From Bin55 sp965203735 (lineage in GTDB: Bacteria > Pseudomonadota > Gammaproteobacteria > Pseudomonadales > Azotimanducaceae), in NCBI GenBank assembly GCA_965203735.1, contig OZ241909.1:558001-622000 (forward strand): 64,000 nucleotides of DNA, written 5' to 3'. Each line of letters begins with the position of its first letter. Position 1 is the stretch's first letter. The notes below the pieces were generated by a model that saw only the letters and a list, made by a program, of their open reading frames with translations, searched no databases and was not told the DNA's origin. The translations under genes and the position numbers were made by a program. Below are positions 27,434 to 37,363 of the stretch, in pieces.

Positions 27434-28534
27434 CTAGTAGCCAGTGAGTTCCATGTAACCCGATCCAATGCTTGCGGAACCATCCTTGACTTCCACAAGG
27501 CCCTCCCAATAAGGAATTTGGGTGTTCATCTCCTGATTGTCGAATTTTGCCGAAACGACAAGTAGAGCGTCACCGATAGACAATTCCCAATCGACGGGCC
27601 ATTGTCTCCAATGACGAACGGGCATGGCAGACCAAGACTCTCGATCAATGGGATCGGTTGAACCGTCCGCTTCAATCCATTGTGCAACCCGATGGGTATC
27701 GACTCCAGTCTCACGATCGCGTAGCGAAAACAGTATCAGGTCGCGACCGTCTGAAAGTGAAAGGGCGAACCAGTACCACCCTTGGTATTGGCGTCCCAGA
27801 AGTCCGCTGCTCCACTCACGATCCATCCATGAGATCCCTTCGACCTCATACGAACGATTGCCTACGGTCAAGCTACCGGTTGTTGCCATTCTTGGAATTG
27901 AGTAGTAGTACGAAGCGTGCTCGGGACTCTTGATGGAATGGCCACCGTTGCCTTGCAACACAATGGGCTTTGTCCCCGTCAAAGATAAGTCAACTGTGAA
28001 AGACTCTGCCTTTACTTGTAGAGCGAGTGGAAAGAACGCGTTGGAGGCCGATGACACCGACCAATTTTCCACGAAAGCTTGGAAAGGACTAGCAGACGCT
28101 CCTGCCAACATCTCGTGCTCACGGCTGAGGCGTTCTTCATCGTAGTGTTTCTTTCTGGACACATCGGAAAGGGCGACATGAGCCATATAGACCTGCCCGG
28201 TACGCCAAGAATCCTCCCTCTCCATGCCCGGTTCTAGTGCTCTCCGGAAGACCGTGAATTGAACACCGAACTCTCTTCCTGCATCAGTCTCTAGAACACA
28301 TGTGATGTACCACCATTCGGTCATGAAATTTTCGTGGGGGCCGTGATCTCTAGGAAAAGTCATGCGATGCGATCCATCTACTTGTGCAAAGTTGGATGTA
28401 TCGACCGATTCGCCCAGCCATTGGGTTAAGTCCGAATCCCTTTGTGAGTTCGCACTGTTGCAGCCAGCAAGAGTGAAGATCGCGATGAGGCAGAGAACCA
28501 CGAACGCCCTTGTCTTAGATTCTTGGAGTATCAC
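27434..28534 (-). CDS. AttH/CrtC-like lipoprotein of an Att-type ABC exporter
   Basis: 366 residues starting at GTG 28534, the last base of the permease stop codon (TAGTG). A lipoprotein signal with LAGC (FVVLCLIAIFTLAGC) is followed by the lipocalin-like AttH/CrtC fold; FMTEWWYITCVLE and SWMDREWSSG are typical. The longer upstream frame lies inside the permease gene and is not a signal sequence. AttE-AttH-type loci pair this lipoprotein with an ABC exporter, probably as an envelope lipid or attachment factor. Confidence 0.86.
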   Translation of the reverse strand: MILQESKTRAFVVLCLIAIFTLAGCNSANSQRDSDLTQWLGESVDTSNFAQVDGSHRMTFPRDHGPHENFMTEWWYITCVLETDAGREFGVQFTVFRRALEPGMEREDSWRTGQVYMAHVALSDVSRKKHYDEERLSREHEMLAGASASPFQAFVENWSVSSASNAFFPLALQVKAESFTVDLSLTGTKPIVLQGNGGHSIKSPEHASYYYSIPRMATTGSLTVGNRSYEVEGISWMDREWSSGLLGRQYQGWYWFALSLSDGRDLILFSLRDRETGVDTHRVAQWIEADGSTDPIDRESWSAMPVRHWRQWPVDWELSIGDALLVVSAKFDNQEMNTQIPYWEGLVEVKDGSASIGSGYMELTGY

Positions 28535-30846
28535 TAATTTCGGTGACGCGTGCGAATGAGGTAAGGAATGACACAAGCAAGCATCGCCACAAGTATCGAC
28601 AAAGAAATGGGGACTACGAGAGGCGAAGAATGGAGATGCAAGTCGATTGTCCACTGAAATGCACGAGGATTTACAAGTACGCACAACGCCCATGCAATTG
28701 CCATGCCCAAAGGCACCGAGATCGCGCAAGAGAGAATGCCGAACACTCCAGACTGGAAAATGGTCGAAAGGGTCAGCTGTCCTTCCGAGAGACCTATCGT
28801 TCTTAGCAGGCGATATTCGCGCTCTTGCCGTTCGTGTAGTGCTATGGAGGAGCTTAGGAGTCCGACAACGGCGACAATCACAGCAACAAGTGCTATGGCA
28901 TTGGTCAGAACAAACGTGCGATCGAAAACTTGTAAAGCAACCGAACGAATTTCCGAATTGTCAGAAACTTCTACATCGGGATAGGACTCTTTCAGTCTCG
29001 TTGAAATTTTTGGTCCATTCGTGTCTGCTATTTGGAGCGTGATTCGGTCCCGCACCCAATCTTCGGTGTCTACGGTGTCCGCATGAACAATTGCAACAGA
29101 CTCGATTCGTCCGTATGAATTGAATACATGCAGAACAGGTACTTTGAGCTGCGTGCCGTCGGACAGAGTTATATCCAAGTCCGAACCGACAGAAAGGCCG
29201 TGCCGTGAGGCCAACTGCCGATTGATGAGAGCTCCCTCGGAAATCGGCTGGTCATAGCCGTAACGAGACGCTTCCCAGTTATCCAATCGGGATGCTCGTA
29301 AGGAAACTGAACCATCGGAAAGTCGACCGATGCTTCGGAAGTAGGGTCGTACGTCCATTACGCCTTCCCACTCTGCAATTTGACGGGCATCGACTTGTGC
29401 GGCGTTCGCCAAGTGCAATCCAGGTTGAATGCGCTGATCGAGCAGTTCCTCGAAGTTGACGCGAAACGACGAGACCATCAACCCTATTCCAATTGCGGTT
29501 GCAATGGCTATGGAAAAGGCGTTTAAGGGAACCTGGAAAAGCTTGAATTGCCTGGCTGCTAGGCGGAGAAACAGGACACGTACCAGCTTCTTTAGCGATG
29601 GCATAGTTTCTAGCTGCCGTAGCAGTCCTACAGTCGAGGGAACCACAACAAACACTTGGAGTAAGCAAAATGCAACGACGACGAGAAAGGCTCCTACCAA
29701 ACCAGACTTGGGCAGTAGACCAAAAACCAACACACCCAAGGACAGCGCAATCAGAATTCCGTGCCACACCCTGTGAGGCTTCTCTTGAGAACGGGAGCTG
29801 GCGATGTATGCAGCAGTCAGAAACGCGAGCACTCCGACGACCGCTGATTTCATGGCACCGATCACGAACGCATCCATGATGGAATTTACTTCAACAAAGT
29901 CTAGAACCTGCAACAAGCCGATTGCAACGACTATTCCCAATGCCGATCCCACTACCGCAAGCAAGAGAGCTTCGAAGAGAAATACTGTCTTGATTTGTGC
30001 TTGAGACGCTCCCAAGCTCAGTAGTCGACTAGTTTCCAATGTCCGACGCGTAACGTTGGATGAAGATGCTTCGTAAGCGATAAAGCTGGCAACTAGCACC
30101 GCGAGAGCACCGAGAAGACTGAGATTGAATGCGATTGATCCTGCAAAGGAGTGTGTCGGATTCCAATTTGACATGTCTTGTGCGTCGAAACCTTCAATTT
30201 CTAACTTTGGAGAGCGGTAGCTAAGCCCGGTCAGAAGGCCGGGTAGGATGTCTTCCAAGAGTGAAATGCGGTTGGTGGATGCACGACGCATCCATATCGC
30301 ATCAACTTGATTTGGACGGCCTAGTAGTCTTTGAGCGGTTGGTAGGTCGGCAAACAGAAGGTTCGTTTGCGATGGAGTGTGGGAGACTATCGTCGCATCC
30401 TTGACCTCTTGCCCTACAGTCCAATTGGGACCCAGTGCAATCAATGAGTTGCTGGTCAGTATTGACGTGTCCGTAACTCTGAGTTCGGCCGATTGATTGG
30501 CATTCAAGTCGGCTAGAAGGTCGAAGCCGAGTACTTGTGTGAGTTGACCATTTGCACTTGTCGACCCTTCAAGCACCGGAACCATGCCTTCAACCCCTGG
30601 GACCCCACCTGCACGCCATAACTTTCTTAGTTCAAAGTACTGTTGCTCGTCCGAATCAGGAATGGGAACGACGTACTGATAGCCGCTACGAAGATCTAAC
30701 CCTTCGATGTTCTGAATTGCTTGATGGCTCACGACGTGAATGACTGTGACAGCGACTACTGCAATTGCCATTCCCGTGATCACACACGTAGAAACAATCC
30801 AGTGTCGACGGAGATCTCGTAATTGGCTGAGCAGAAGAAGCTTCAA
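28534..30846 (-). CDS. FtsX-like ABC permease (AttF/AttG-type fusion)
   Basis: A 770-residue permease with two FtsX-type halves. It has an N-terminal helix, a periplasmic domain, helices at about 240-400, a second periplasmic domain and the last helices at about 660-760, ending with an ABC coupling segment. It works with the ATPase encoded upstream, in a MacB/LolCDE-like mechanical export system. The TTG at 30846 directly abuts the ATPase stop (TAATTG). Confidence 0.9.
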   Translation of the reverse strand: MKLLLLSQLRDLRRHWIVSTCVITGMAIAVVAVTVIHVVSHQAIQNIEGLDLRSGYQYVVPIPDSDEQQYFELRKLWRAGGVPGVEGMVPVLEGSTSANGQLTQVLGFDLLADLNANQSAELRVTDTSILTSNSLIALGPNWTVGQEVKDATIVSHTPSQTNLLFADLPTAQRLLGRPNQVDAIWMRRASTNRISLLEDILPGLLTGLSYRSPKLEIEGFDAQDMSNWNPTHSFAGSIAFNLSLLGALAVLVASFIAYEASSSNVTRRTLETSRLLSLGASQAQIKTVFLFEALLLAVVGSALGIVVAIGLLQVLDFVEVNSIMDAFVIGAMKSAVVGVLAFLTAAYIASSRSQEKPHRVWHGILIALSLGVLVFGLLPKSGLVGAFLVVVAFCLLQVFVVVPSTVGLLRQLETMPSLKKLVRVLFLRLAARQFKLFQVPLNAFSIAIATAIGIGLMVSSFRVNFEELLDQRIQPGLHLANAAQVDARQIAEWEGVMDVRPYFRSIGRLSDGSVSLRASRLDNWEASRYGYDQPISEGALINRQLASRHGLSVGSDLDITLSDGTQLKVPVLHVFNSYGRIESVAIVHADTVDTEDWVRDRITLQIADTNGPKISTRLKESYPDVEVSDNSEIRSVALQVFDRTFVLTNAIALVAVIVAVVGLLSSSIALHERQEREYRLLRTIGLSEGQLTLSTIFQSGVFGILSCAISVPLGMAIAWALCVLVNPRAFQWTIDLHLHSSPLVVPISLSILVAMLACVIPYLIRTRHRN

Positions 30847-31500
30847 TTAGAGACTTATCACTCTCTCAGCACGTTCTTGGATGGATTCACTGTGCGTGGC
30901 TATCACTAGGGTGGCTTCGGCTGACGCAACCTCCTGCCACAGCATGTCGACCACGACTGACGAGTTCTTCGAGTCTAGGTTTCCGGTGGGTTCGTCTGCG
31001 TAGACAATTTTCGGTCCATGAGCCAGAGCACGAGCAATTGCCGCACGTTGTTGCTCACCACCAGACATTTCTTCGGGAAACGCATCGATTCGAGATTCCA
31101 GCCCCAGTGACTCGATTCGGGAAATAGCCGCATCCACGAGGTCATTTCGACCAGTCAATTCGATAGGCAGAAGTACGTTCTCCTTAAGTGTCAGAGTCGG
31201 AACAAGATTGAAGAATTGATAGACATAGCCGATGTCTGAGCGGCGATAGTTCACTAGTTCAGAGCGACTGAGTTGATTGAGTTGGAAGCGAGGTTTGTCG
31301 TCGAACTCTATTTCAATAGATCCAGAATCCGCTGCCAAGAGCCCAGCAAGCATGTTCATAAGCGTAGTCTTGCCGCAACCGCTTGGACCAGATATCGCGA
31401 CTGTTTCTCCAGGACTTATGGTGAACGACAGGTCTTGGAACACCCATCGTGCAATATTTCCATCCTTGAAGTGTTTTCCAACTTTTTCGAGTCGAATCAC
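30847..31500 (-). CDS. ABC transporter ATP-binding protein (AttE/LolD-like)
   Basis: 217 residues with Walker A GPSGCGKTT, signature MSGGEQQR, Walker B KIVYADEP, D-loop NLDSKNS and the switch His in ATHSE. The sequence is in the LolD/MacB-like group that powers FtsX-type permeases. The GTG at 31500 overlaps the Nudix stop as GTGA; the upstream in-frame ATG would run into the Nudix gene and is not the start. Confidence 0.92.
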   Translation of the reverse strand: MIRLEKVGKHFKDGNIARWVFQDLSFTISPGETVAISGPSGCGKTTLMNMLAGLLAADSGSIEIEFDDKPRFQLNQLSRSELVNYRRSDIGYVYQFFNLVPTLTLKENVLLPIELTGRNDLVDAAISRIESLGLESRIDAFPEEMSGGEQQRAAIARALAHGPKIVYADEPTGNLDSKNSSVVVDMLWQEVASAEATLVIATHSESIQERAERVISL

Positions 31501-32258
31501 CAGCGATTGGGATCGTATTGGATTCCCTGCGCATGCAAGGATGGTGTAACAGGAATTTTGTGCGATCCATTGCGAACCGAGGCAATGAGGTGCTTGGTAC
31601 TCTGGTAGCCGCAAAGCATTCGAAGACTAGTAAGTGTAGGCACGATTAGTTGCCAATCTCCTTTGGCATAGCGTCTGAGAGCTTGTTTGGGTCGAACCCA
31701 TTCACCAGAAACAACCTCGGATTCATGCTCCACCGCTTGTTGACCAACGGGCATTTCGGTTACGAAGAACCGTGCGTTGAATCGTGCCGGTGCGAATTCG
31801 GGCGTAATCCAATGGCTAAAGTAGTGCATTCGAGACGTCAGCACGATCAGATCGTGAGAGACTACGAAGTCCTTGAAATCCAGTTCGTCTTTGGCAATTG
31901 CATTGCGCATTTCTTCAAGTTTCTCTAGTTTGCAAGCAGGGTCAAGTAGCGGTTCACCATTCTGATGGCTGGCGAGCAATACCCCACACTCTTCGAAGCA
32001 CTCTCGCGCAGCGGCAATCCAGTAACGCAGTCCGTTACCGTCGACCGATAAGATTCTCGATGCAGACGTGTCATCTAGAGAATCGCACAAATTGTCAAAG
32101 CCTTCGTCGTTTTCGTCGACCTTTCCGCCCGGGAAGACGTGCAAATCGGGAAACGCACCTCGACCGGGACGTTTCTGCATGAAGACTTCCATACCGGATT
32201 GCGAGTCTCGGACGAGCATCAGGGTGGCCGCGTCTCGAACCGGTTTTGCTTGACTCAT
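31497..32258 (-). CDS. Nudix hydrolase, NUDT19/CoA-diphosphatase-like
   Basis: 253 residues. The Nudix motif is split in the manner of the NUDT19 group: FPGGKVDEND, a long insert, then AAARECFEECGVLL. This group cleaves CoA or acyl-CoA diphosphate. The ATG at 32258 overlaps the preceding transporter stop (TGATG). Its position between two ABC systems has no obvious metabolic reason. Confidence 0.82.
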   Translation of the reverse strand: MSQAKPVRDAATLMLVRDSQSGMEVFMQKRPGRGAFPDLHVFPGGKVDENDEGFDNLCDSLDDTSASRILSVDGNGLRYWIAAARECFEECGVLLASHQNGEPLLDPACKLEKLEEMRNAIAKDELDFKDFVVSHDLIVLTSRMHYFSHWITPEFAPARFNARFFVTEMPVGQQAVEHESEVVSGEWVRPKQALRRYAKGDWQLIVPTLTSLRMLCGYQSTKHLIASVRNGSHKIPVTPSLHAQGIQYDPNRW

Positions 32259-33799
32259 CAAGTAGTGTCAGCTACCTGATCGGACTTACTGGACCCAAAC
32301 ACTTTCAAGTGTCCGGGAACCATGATGCGTTCCAATCCCTCGAATACAAGCTCCGTCGCAATAGCCAATAGCGCAGCCGGTATGGCACCCTCAAGTATCA
32401 ATCCTGTGTCGTCGAGCGCAAGTCCAGTGACAATGGGATCTCCTAATCCTCCAGCACCTATGAATGCCGCCAGCGTCGCAGTACCAATGCATATAACCGC
32501 TGAAGTACGGATTCCGGCGAAGATCGAGGGCATTGCCAACGGTACTAGTACGTATCGCAATCGTTCGACTTGCGACATTCCCATTGCTTCAGCGATTCGC
32601 ACCAACAAAGGGTCTGTCGTCGATAGAGATATGACGGTGTTTCTCACAATGGGTAGCAGGGAGTAGAGAAACAGCGCAGCAATGGCAGGTTTCATTCCGA
32701 TTCCAAGCAGCGGAATCATAAGAGCCAAGAGTGCGATCGAAGGAATGGTCTGCATAAGTCCGCAGACGTACACCACAGATCGTGACAGCCACGTTACCCG
32801 ATAGACAGCGACGGAAACCAGCAACCCAATCACTGTTGCTGCAAGTAGTGCGATACCTGTCAATTGAAGATGTCGAACTACGTTCTCTAATAGTTTTCCA
32901 CCTCTTTGAGAGGATATGTTGTCGGATAGAGGATCTATTTCGATGCTTGCGAGGAATTCGTCGGCCACGCTGGCGAAGCTTCTTTTCTCGGTCACAACCT
33001 GACCATTGAGATAAAGCATGGTTGCTTCGTCAATCTTGCCTGCAGCACCTGCAATTGCGTCCTTGACGGGATCGGATAGATCACTCCGAATGAGCGGGAT
33101 TGCCATGTAGATTGGAAACACATTCCTGTCGTCTTCGAGTACAACAAGGTCGTATTCAATGATTTCCGCATCGGTGGAATAGCCGTCCGTGACATCAATG
33201 TTTCCATTCGCGATCGCACGTAGAGCTAGTGCATGCTCCATTCCCTCGGGTAGTGAACCAAGTCCGTAAACCTCTTGTAGCTTGGGCCAACCATCCTCTC
33301 GTTCAAGAAATTCATGTGTTACGGCAAACTTGAGATCGGGATGGTCAACCAATTGGGAAACTTTGCTGAGGTTCAATTCCTCGGCCATCGATCTCCGAAC
33401 AGACATCGCGTACGTATTGTTGAATCCGAACATCGGCAAGCCTTCGATGTTGCGACTTGCGAGCCTTTCGTTGATCTCCTCGAGAGTCAGAGGATGATCG
33501 AGCGCGAGAATGACGGCTTGAATCGTGCCTGTGTATTCGGGATAGACATCGATTTCATCTCTTCGGAGAGCTTCGTTACAAACCGCTGTTCCTCCGAATC
33601 CGAACTTACGTGTTACTACGAAACCTTCGGCTTCAAGCATTTGCGCGATGATCTCAGCAAGTAGATAGTTCTCAGGAAATCTCTTGCTTGCGACGATGAT
33701 TGGATCCGACTCGGTGCCTTCACTGGCCAAGGCAGTTGGAGAAGCAAGCAAAAGAGCAAGAGTCAGCAGAAGAACACACTTAAAGGAAGTGGATTTCAC
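32258..33799 (-). CDS. Glycine betaine/choline-type ABC transporter: binding protein fused to permease
   Basis: 513 residues in two domains. A signal peptide (VLLLTLALLLASPTALAS) is followed by a substrate-binding domain of the OpuC/OsmF class (residues 30-290, with PENYLLAEIIAQMLE and YPEYTGTIQAVI), then a permease domain of six helices (310-480) with the EAA-like loop AEAMGMSQVERLRYVLVPLAMPSI. The usual arrangement has separate binding and permease genes; here one polypeptide does both, as in some OpuB homologues. The ATPase gene overlaps by four bases. Confidence 0.92.
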   Translation of the reverse strand: MKSTSFKCVLLLTLALLLASPTALASEGTESDPIIVASKRFPENYLLAEIIAQMLEAEGFVVTRKFGFGGTAVCNEALRRDEIDVYPEYTGTIQAVILALDHPLTLEEINERLASRNIEGLPMFGFNNTYAMSVRRSMAEELNLSKVSQLVDHPDLKFAVTHEFLEREDGWPKLQEVYGLGSLPEGMEHALALRAIANGNIDVTDGYSTDAEIIEYDLVVLEDDRNVFPIYMAIPLIRSDLSDPVKDAIAGAAGKIDEATMLYLNGQVVTEKRSFASVADEFLASIEIDPLSDNISSQRGGKLLENVVRHLQLTGIALLAATVIGLLVSVAVYRVTWLSRSVVYVCGLMQTIPSIALLALMIPLLGIGMKPAIAALFLYSLLPIVRNTVISLSTTDPLLVRIAEAMGMSQVERLRYVLVPLAMPSIFAGIRTSAVICIGTATLAAFIGAGGLGDPIVTGLALDDTGLILEGAIPAALLAIATELVFEGLERIMVPGHLKVFGSSKSDQVADTT

Positions 33800-34530
33800 A
33801 GGTAGGTCTCGAGCAGTCTAGCGACATAGTCCTTTTCGGGTTCATCTAGCACGTCTTGAGTTGATCCGTGCTGTACGACATCTCCATTGGCCATCACAAC
33901 AAGGTATTGGCTTAGTGCAACTGCTTCCCTGAGATCGTGCGTAACCAAGAATGCGCTCACTTGTTCTTTTTCTCGGAGTTCCGTGAATTGCTTGTGAATT
34001 TCGCCGCGGCTCATAGGATCAATTGCTGAAAAAGGCTCATCCAAAAGGAGTATTTTCGGTCGGAGCATTAGTGCGCGACAGAGACTTACCCGATGTTGCT
34101 GCCCACCCGACAACTGATAGGGATAGCGATCTTTGAGATTGGGGTCAAGACCCACCATTGTCAGCAGTTCCGTATAGCGTAAGTTGCTTCGCTCTTGTTC
34201 CCAACGCTCCAGTTCCGCAAGCAGAGTCACATTTCGATACACCGTCAGATGAGGAAAGAGTCCCCCTCCTTGTACGGCGTATCCGATACCTCTTCTAAAC
34301 TGTTCTATCCCGGACTCAGGAACAGGGTTGCCCATTACCTCAACGGTGCCTTCGTTTGCGCGAAGTATTCCATTGATCAACTGCAGCAATGTGGTCTTTC
34401 CGCTTCCGCTCTCGCCAACGATGGCCACAACCTGAGACGAAGGCAATTCCAAGCTCAGATTGCGAAAAACCCAGTTTTCGTCGAAGTGTTTTCCGACGTT
34501 TTTGAACGAGACGACAGAATCAGAGGTCAT
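33796..34530 (-). CDS. ABC ATP-binding subunit, OpuBA/ProV-like
   Basis: 244 residues with Walker A GESGSGKTT, signature LSGGQQHR, Walker B ILLLDEPF and SAIDP. It drives the fused osmolyte-type importer encoded next. It lacks the CBS domains of ProV, like OpuCA-short forms. Its start overlaps the end of sbcB by 11 bases. Confidence 0.92.
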   Translation of the reverse strand: MTSDSVVSFKNVGKHFDENWVFRNLSLELPSSQVVAIVGESGSGKTTLLQLINGILRANEGTVEVMGNPVPESGIEQFRRGIGYAVQGGGLFPHLTVYRNVTLLAELERWEQERSNLRYTELLTMVGLDPNLKDRYPYQLSGGQQHRVSLCRALMLRPKILLLDEPFSAIDPMSRGEIHKQFTELREKEQVSAFLVTHDLREAVALSQYLVVMANGDVVQHGSTQDVLDEPEKDYVARLLETYL

Positions 34531-35971
34531 ACTTGCTCGCTAGTTCAGCCATGTGAGAATCGAGTTCATTGAGCAGTTTCGCGTCAATGGGGTCACGAGT
34601 GGAAGGAAGCATTTCTTGGATTTTTTTGCGACGTCCTTTCAAGTCTTGGTGCTTCGATGTTAGCCGAGTCTTGACAAATGACTCATACTGGGACTGTTCG
34701 TCCTCATTCATAGCTTCTGGTGCGATTCGAGGCTTGAGACGATTTCGGAGGTCATTCAATCGCTGATCGGAGAGTTCAATATCTCTCCAAGGAAGTCCAT
34801 GGTTGAGGTCTTGCCAAAACGCTCGGCACTCGTCGACGTCTTCATCGGGCAGGAATCCTTCGTAGAGAGCCTCTTCAGCCGTTTGAGGCGCGTCAAATTC
34901 TGGGGGCGTCCCATATACCTGCTGAAGTCGATAGGGAAGATCCGGATTTTCGTTGAGTCGAACACACACATCCCCTATCTCTTGTTTGTCGATGTTCAGT
35001 CGTTCAGCATCCTCATCGCGCAGTGTAGACATGGGAGCGATGATAGGAACTTTGTTCATCGCTATGGTGTGTATTCCAGGACGGGGTTGCGCCGAGTCTT
35101 CATCCTGAGATCTGAACAACGCTGACCTCAATTCTTCAACAGTTCCGTCCATTATCAGCGAAAGTTCGGAGGCCAGATCGACAACGATCAACTCGTTGCT
35201 ACGTTTTGGACGCATAGCGATCGGTAGTACGGGCGCAATGCAATATCGTTGCTTCGAGTAGTACTTTGAGACATGGAGCACGGGTCTCTTGCGAAGAGGA
35301 GTGGTGTAGCCAAGCGCGGTGTCTCTTGAACGAAGAGAACATACGTAGTCCCATAGCTTGGGCTGAGCCTGCTTCACTAGTCTCGCCATACCCAGTGTCA
35401 AATTGACGTCGACTTGTGCGTCGTGGGCGTTCGAAGTGTCCAAACCGTTGGCTTCCGCGAGGTCGGTTAGCGCGAATGAAGGTTCCCCGTCCCTAATGGG
35501 CCACCGCATACCCTCGGGACGTAACGCACAGGTCAACTGAAGAATCCCTATCAGGTCCATCCTGCTGTTTCCGTTCTTCCATTCGTGTTCGTAGGGAGGT
35601 CGCAGATTGCGGTACATTGAGAACCTTAGAAACTCGTCGTCGAACGCTATGTTGTTGTAACCGACTATGCACGTGTTGCGTTGAGAGAAGTGATCGGACA
35701 GATCACACAATAGCCTCCATTCCTCAATACCCTCTGTTACAAGTACTTTGGGTCCTAGCTTTGTGATCAACATTGCTTCGGGATCAAGGAGCACCTCAGG
35801 CGGTATCCGGACGAGGCGCGTATAGGGTTCTTCAATCGGTTGCAGCTCTTCATCAGTGCGTTGACTTGAGAACTGGATGATTCGATCGTGACGCGGGCTT
35901 GTACCCGTCGACTCGATGTCGTACCAATAAAATGACTCTCGAGGCTTTGTGGGTTTGTTGCGGAAACGCAT
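34520..35971 (-). CDS. sbcB: Exonuclease I (single-strand 3'-5' DNA exonuclease)
   Basis: 483 residues. DEDDh residues are visible: YDIEST (Asp/Glu), NNIAFDDEF (Asp) and NAHDAQVD (His/Asp). The C-terminal SH3-like and helical domains follow in the usual length. ExoI degrades single-stranded DNA in recombination and mismatch repair. It heads the long minus-strand block and diverges from the dicarboxylate transporter gene; the two starts are only 13 bases apart. Confidence 0.93.
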   Translation of the reverse strand: MRFRNKPTKPRESFYWYDIESTGTSPRHDRIIQFSSQRTDEELQPIEEPYTRLVRIPPEVLLDPEAMLITKLGPKVLVTEGIEEWRLLCDLSDHFSQRNTCIVGYNNIAFDDEFLRFSMYRNLRPPYEHEWKNGNSRMDLIGILQLTCALRPEGMRWPIRDGEPSFALTDLAEANGLDTSNAHDAQVDVNLTLGMARLVKQAQPKLWDYVCSLRSRDTALGYTTPLRKRPVLHVSKYYSKQRYCIAPVLPIAMRPKRSNELIVVDLASELSLIMDGTVEELRSALFRSQDEDSAQPRPGIHTIAMNKVPIIAPMSTLRDEDAERLNIDKQEIGDVCVRLNENPDLPYRLQQVYGTPPEFDAPQTAEEALYEGFLPDEDVDECRAFWQDLNHGLPWRDIELSDQRLNDLRNRLKPRIAPEAMNEDEQSQYESFVKTRLTSKHQDLKGRRKKIQEMLPSTRDPIDAKLLNELDSHMAELASKYDL

Positions 35972-35983
35972 TAGGAGTTGGCT

Positions 35984-37363
35984 ATGGCCTTTAGTTTTCG
36001 CGCGCTAGGTGGGATCCTTGGACCTTCCGTGGCGGCTCTGGTGGGACTCGCCATGTACTACTCAGGTCTCGAGTCCGCCGCAATCATCACGGGCAGTGTT
36101 ACAACCCTTGTCGTGATCTGGTGGTTGTTCGAGCCCATACCGATCCCTGTCACATCTCTTATCCCACTTACATTATTCCCCATGCTGGGGGTATTGAAAA
36201 TTGGGGATGTCTCTTCATCCTACGGACATCCGCTAATTTTGTTGCTACTTGGCGGATTTATTCTTTCCACAGCAATGGAAAGCAGTGGTGCGCATCGCCG
36301 TATTGCACTGTCGATGCTGCGACTCTTTGGAGGTACCAGCATGCGGCGGTTGGTACTTGGATTCATGGCCACAGCAGCAATCCTGTCAATGTGGATAAGC
36401 AACACAGCTACAACTTTGATGCTGTTGCCCGTAGCGATCGCCATTATCGATCAAGCCAAGGATGATCGCTTCGCAGTTCCGTTGCTATTGGGAGTAGCTC
36501 ATGCAGCCAGCGTTGGTGGGATTGGTACACCGATAGGAACGCCACCTAATCTTGTGTTTAAAGGAATTTACGAGCAAACAACAGGACTGGAAGTTGGATT
36601 CCTTGAGTGGATGACCTGGGCGCTGCCGGTGGTTGTGGTGTTCATTCCGCTCATGGCTCTATGGCTAACTCGAAACTTGGGTTACAAGTCCAATATTCAA
36701 CTGCCCGAAGTTGGAACTTGGACCAGTGCCGAGAAACGAGTCATGGCAGTTTTCTTCTTCACTGCTCTGGCATGGATTCTCCGTACATGGCCGATCGGAG
36801 GATGGGAAGCGTGGTTGGGCCTTCCTTATTCGAGTGACTACATGGTCGCTTTTGTTGCGGTCGTTCTTTTCTTTGTAATCCCCGATGGCAAAGGAAGCCG
36901 ACTTCTCGATTGGAAGACTGCTGAGAAAATTCCGTGGGGAATGTTGCTTCTGTTTGGAGCTGGACTGACAATTGCGAAAGGGTTCACTGAGTCTGGCTTG
37001 AGTGCGACGATGGCGGACCACTTGTCTGCGCTAGGTGCACTACCGACAATTCTGATTATTCTCATTGTGTGCACCGGCGTGACCTTTCTTACGGAAGCCA
37101 CGAGCAATACAGCAACGACTACCTTGCTAATGCCGATTCTGGCAGCAGTTGCCTTAGGTATAGCAGTGGATCCTCGATTGTTCATGGTGGCGGCAGCCAT
37201 GAGCGCCAGTTGTGCGTTCATGTTGCCTGTCGCGACCCCGCCAAATGTGGTGGTGTTCTCCACGGGGAGGTTCCCAGTAAGCAGGATGGTTCGAGAGGGA
37301 GTCGTTCTGAACCTGATTGGAGTGGCAATAATTACTGTGGTCTGCTACTTGTACTTTGGGTAG
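35984..37363 (+). CDS. SLC13 (DASS) family anion/dicarboxylate transporter
   Basis: 459 residues, about 11 membrane helices, with the two substrate-site SNT motifs: WISNTATTLMLLP and EATSNTATTTLLMP. The family moves di- and tricarboxylates or sulfate with Na+. The start is the ATG at 35984 with AGGAG 6 bases upstream; an in-frame TTG at 35978 has no such site. It diverges from sbcB. Confidence 0.88.
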   Translation: MAFSFRALGGILGPSVAALVGLAMYYSGLESAAIITGSVTTLVVIWWLFEPIPIPVTSLIPLTLFPMLGVLKIGDVSSSYGHPLILLLLGGFILSTAMESSGAHRRIALSMLRLFGGTSMRRLVLGFMATAAILSMWISNTATTLMLLPVAIAIIDQAKDDRFAVPLLLGVAHAASVGGIGTPIGTPPNLVFKGIYEQTTGLEVGFLEWMTWALPVVVVFIPLMALWLTRNLGYKSNIQLPEVGTWTSAEKRVMAVFFFTALAWILRTWPIGGWEAWLGLPYSSDYMVAFVAVVLFFVIPDGKGSRLLDWKTAEKIPWGMLLLFGAGLTIAKGFTESGLSATMADHLSALGALPTILIILIVCTGVTFLTEATSNTATTTLLMPILAAVALGIAVDPRLFMVAAAMSASCAFMLPVATPPNVVVFSTGRFPVSRMVREGVVLNLIGVAIITVVCYLYFG

